Origin: Paenibacillus sp. FSL R5-0912 | GTDB taxonomy: Bacteria > Bacillota > Bacilli > Paenibacillales > Paenibacillaceae | Reading direction: 5' to 3' | Assembly: GCF_000758605.1 (NCBI RefSeq) | Contig: NZ_CP009282.1 | Span: forward strand, 5,332,001 to 5,396,000 | Length of the DNA stretch: 64,000 nt | Shown here: positions 61,941-64,000 of the stretch, one piece after another | Position numbering within the stretch: position 1 is the first letter of the stretch | How the letters are laid out: each line of letters opens with the position of its first letter | Position numbers and translations under genes: made by a program | The notes under the pieces: generated by a model | Databases searched by the model: none | The model's input: the letters and a program-made list of their open reading frames with translations, nothing else | Told to the model about the DNA's origin: nothing

Positions 61941-63455
61941 CTAGCTCCCGCCCGTCTGTCCTTCCTTGTACTCTGTGGGACTTGCGCCCGTGTATTCCTT
62001 GAATACTTTGGAGAAATAGTGCTGGTCTCCGAACGACAGCACCTCCGACAGCTCCTTCACCTTCATCTCCGGCCTCACTGTAAGGAGCCGGCAGGCTTCG
62101 GCAATCTTCAGCTGCATATAGTAATGCACGAAGGTCCTATTCGAATATTTTTTAATGACCCTGCTGATATAAGATGGACTCACATGAAATTTGAGCGCCA
62201 CCTCGGCAATGGAAATCTGGGAGTAGATATGCTCCTGCAGGTATTGATCCAGCTGCCGGAACAGCTCCTCGCCACTTTTCTTCCTCTGCTGGTTCAGCCA
62301 GTCAAAGCATTGCTCCGTCCAGTCCAGCACCGCTTCCGTGAAAGCATCATAGTCCTCACTCTCCAGCATCTGCCAGACATCCTCCTCCAGCTTCAGCCCG
62401 TCCTCTGAATCCTGATCGGAGCTTATGCTGCCAAAGGCTTCTGCCAGCGACCAGATGAACCTTTCCAGCTCGGCAATCCGGATATTGGCCGTTCTAAAAT
62501 GCATCAGCTGCTGTTCCAGCAGCAGCATACAGCGCTCCTTCTGCCGCTGTGCAATCATGTCTGTGAATTGCGCCGTCAAGCGCACAAAGTCACCGCCGGG
62601 CAGTATTCCCTTTGGCAATGTGTACGCCGTGTCCATAAGGCGGCTGGACACAGACAGCTGCTCATTCATCAACTGATCCAGCCTCTCATAGACCTTGCCC
62701 AGCGCCCGGTTCACTGCAGGCTGTGGCTCCACCGCTATGGACACCTCTATGCCCTGAAGCTGCAGCAGCGTATAGATTCTCTTCATCCATTCATGAACAG
62801 GCGGGTGTGCTTCCAGCACCTGGTTGCTTAAAACAACGAGATACTGAGCGGGCTTCAGGGCAGGAAATACCAGGCATTCATAGGGTGCACAGGCCTCGTT
62901 CAGAGAAGACCGAATGACCTGCGGATTCCAGCGGTCCGGTCCCGGCCAGGGTGTGAACGGCTGTCTGCGGAGGATCAGCATAATTTTGTCCCCGGCAGCG
63001 AAGCAGGTCTCAGGCGCTAGCGCCATGAGGAACCTCGGCTCGGCGATTCCTTCCAGAAGCTCCTTGATACTGCCCTGCTGCTCCTGCAGATGGGCAATCA
63101 GCCGCTGCATAACCTCGGCCAGCTGATGGCGCTCGACAGGCTTCAGCAGGTAATCGAATACCTGCAGGTTCAGGGCTTTGCGCGTATATTCGAAATCACT
63201 GTACCCGCTGATAAGTACTGCCTTCAAATTCGGATTCACCAGTTTGCACTGTTCGATCAGCGCAAGCCCGTCCAGCTTGGGCATACGGATATCGGTCAGC
63301 AGGATATCGACAGAATGAGCCTTGATATATTCCAATGCCTCCAGCCCGTTCGACGCCGTGGCGGTGATGACGATGGGCAGCTCCATTGACTGCATCAGAG
63401 CCCTGATATTCCGCAGGATCGGCTTGCTGTCTTCTGCAATAATAGCGGTATACAT
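61941..63455 (-). CDS. YesN-type response regulator, AraC output
   Basis: This 504-residue protein has a receiver with D55 (LTDIRMPKLDG), YLLKPVERHQ, and the C-terminal AraC helix-turn-helix (about 400-500, FHVSPSYISRVIKKYSNRTFVHYYMQLKIAEA, LSFGDQHYFSKVFKEYTGASPTEY). GGGAGGG precedes the ATG. It follows the YesM-type kinase gene by 16 bp. Together they probably sense a polysaccharide breakdown product; targets might be the adjacent GH88/heparinase operon or an importer beyond the right edge. Confidence 0.93.
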   Translation of the reverse strand: MYTAIIAEDSKPILRNIRALMQSMELPIVITATASNGLEALEYIKAHSVDILLTDIRMPKLDGLALIEQCKLVNPNLKAVLISGYSDFEYTRKALNLQVFDYLLKPVERHQLAEVMQRLIAHLQEQQGSIKELLEGIAEPRFLMALAPETCFAAGDKIMLILRRQPFTPWPGPDRWNPQVIRSSLNEACAPYECLVFPALKPAQYLVVLSNQVLEAHPPVHEWMKRIYTLLQLQGIEVSIAVEPQPAVNRALGKVYERLDQLMNEQLSVSSRLMDTAYTLPKGILPGGDFVRLTAQFTDMIAQRQKERCMLLLEQQLMHFRTANIRIAELERFIWSLAEAFGSISSDQDSEDGLKLEEDVWQMLESEDYDAFTEAVLDWTEQCFDWLNQQRKKSGEELFRQLDQYLQEHIYSQISIAEVALKFHVSPSYISRVIKKYSNRTFVHYYMQLKIAEACRLLTVRPEMKVKELSEVLSFGDQHYFSKVFKEYTGASPTEYKEGQTGGS

Positions 63456-63471
63456 TGCGGTCCCTCCCGGT

Positions 63472-64000
63472 TTAGTAGAAGTCTTTACTCATGGATGCAA
63501 TAATCTGAACCGTGGCTCCCCGGCCCTCCTCTGAATGGTTGTAGATGTTGAAGAACAGCCGGTTCTTGTACATCAGCTTCAACCGGTTCACTGTATTCAC
63601 AATGCCCATATTGCCGATCCCCGAAGTATTATGCTGAAGCTCGTACACCCCTGAATCCGAGCCGTCGATTTTATCCAGAATTTCCTTGATTCTGCCTGGC
63701 TCGAAGCCCTCTCCGTTATCCCGGATTTCGATGGCCCACAGGCCGTTGTACACCTTCACCCTTACCTTGATATTCCATGGCGGATCCGTGTTCCTGAAAG
63801 CATGTTCAATGCAATTCTCCACGAACGGCTGTATGACAAGACGGGGTAGCTCGATCCGGTCAAACACCTCATCCTCATCGATCTCCCATTCAAGGTCGTC
63901 CTCGAAATTGTGCTGAATCAGAGACAAATAATGCTGGGTATGCTTCAGCTCCTCCGTTAACGTGACATGCTGATAGGGGGAGGACACAATATAGCGTAGG
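63472..64000 (-). CDS. YesM-type sensor histidine kinase, 5' part beyond the window
   Basis: Only the C-terminal 175 or so residues are in the window. They include the ATPase-domain N box QPFVENCIEHAFRNTD, the G1 box IEIRDNGEGF and TSGIGNMGIVNTVNRLKLMY. The upstream His-containing and sensor parts are cut off by the right edge. It pairs with the YesN-type gene downstream. Confidence 0.9.
   Translation of the reverse strand, partial: LRYIVSSPYQHVTLTEELKHTQHYLSLIQHNFEDDLEWEIDEDEVFDRIELPRLVIQPFVENCIEHAFRNTDPPWNIKVRVKVYNGLWAIEIRDNGEGFEPGRIKEILDKIDGSDSGVYELQHNTSGIGNMGIVNTVNRLKLMYKNRLFFNIYNHSEEGRGATVQIIASMSKDFY

Overview
The window looks like a chromosomal segment of a Paenibacillus-type Gram-positive soil bacterium. 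The evidence is strong AGGAGG-type ribosome binding sites with frequent GTG/TTG starts, sigma-A promoters, many LplA/LplB/YtcP-type sugar ABC transporters, AraC-domain regulators and YesM/YesN two-component pairs, and dense plant cell-wall (hemicellulose and uronate) catabolism. No rRNA, tRNA, CRISPR array, insertion sequence or prophage was found.

Layout. (1) 1-16.7 kb is a glucuronoxylan / uronic acid locus: a GH2 beta-glycosidase (cut by the window edge), an LplB/YtcP/LplA-like ABC importer, a membrane AraC sensor-regulator, a Nif3-like protein, a GH67 alpha-glucuronidase, an AraC regulator, a GntR-FCD (UxuR-like) regulator and uxuA-uxuB. A 12-bp palindrome (CTTGTATACAAG and 11/12 variants) occurs before the importer, before the alpha-glucuronidase and in the gntR/uxuA promoter region, suggesting one UxuR-type regulon. 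(2) 16.7-19.3 kb is an autoregulated MerR operon with an acetyltransferase and an alpha/beta hydrolase. (3) 19.4-24.8 kb is a D-xylonate (Dahms pathway) cluster: GH43 xylosidase, YjhG/YagF-type dehydratase, IclR regulator, YagE-type aldolase. It mirrors the gene content of the E. coli yagEFH/xynR region. (4) 25.0-28.3 kb is a decaying glycerate locus: broken cdaR, intact glycerate kinase, broken gntP. (5) 28.4-30.5 kb holds a DHA2 multidrug exporter and its MarR regulator. (6) 30.5-34.0 kb is a polymorphic-toxin locus with a nuclease toxin, a YezG-like immunity protein and a decayed second immunity-type gene. (7) 34.1-45.7 kb holds an orphan YesN/YesM pair, a TetR remnant, and a complete YesM-YesN-LplB-YtcP-LplA operon. 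(8) 46-50.9 kb holds an XRE/TPR regulator divergent from an MFS exporter with twin palindromic operators, two small surface-protein genes (one truncated), and a FusB-type EF-G-binding protein behind a leader-peptide/stem-loop attenuator. (9) 50.9-52.2 kb is a graveyard of carbohydrate genes: an AraC tail and a GH115/GH30 deletion fusion. (10) 52.2-54.3 kb holds a MarR/SDR pair and a VOC protein. (11) 54.4-64 kb is a polysaccharide-lyase-product locus (GH88, heparinase II/III, two DUF2264 proteins, AraC, and a YesN/YesM pair cut by the right edge).

Five structures lie outside ordinary genes and deserve attention: the shared UxuR-like operator, a roughly 130-bp dispersed inverted-repeat element in three copies, the fusB leader, the twin XRE operators, and a 25.97-26.10 kb palindrome cluster whose module recurs at 57.69 kb.
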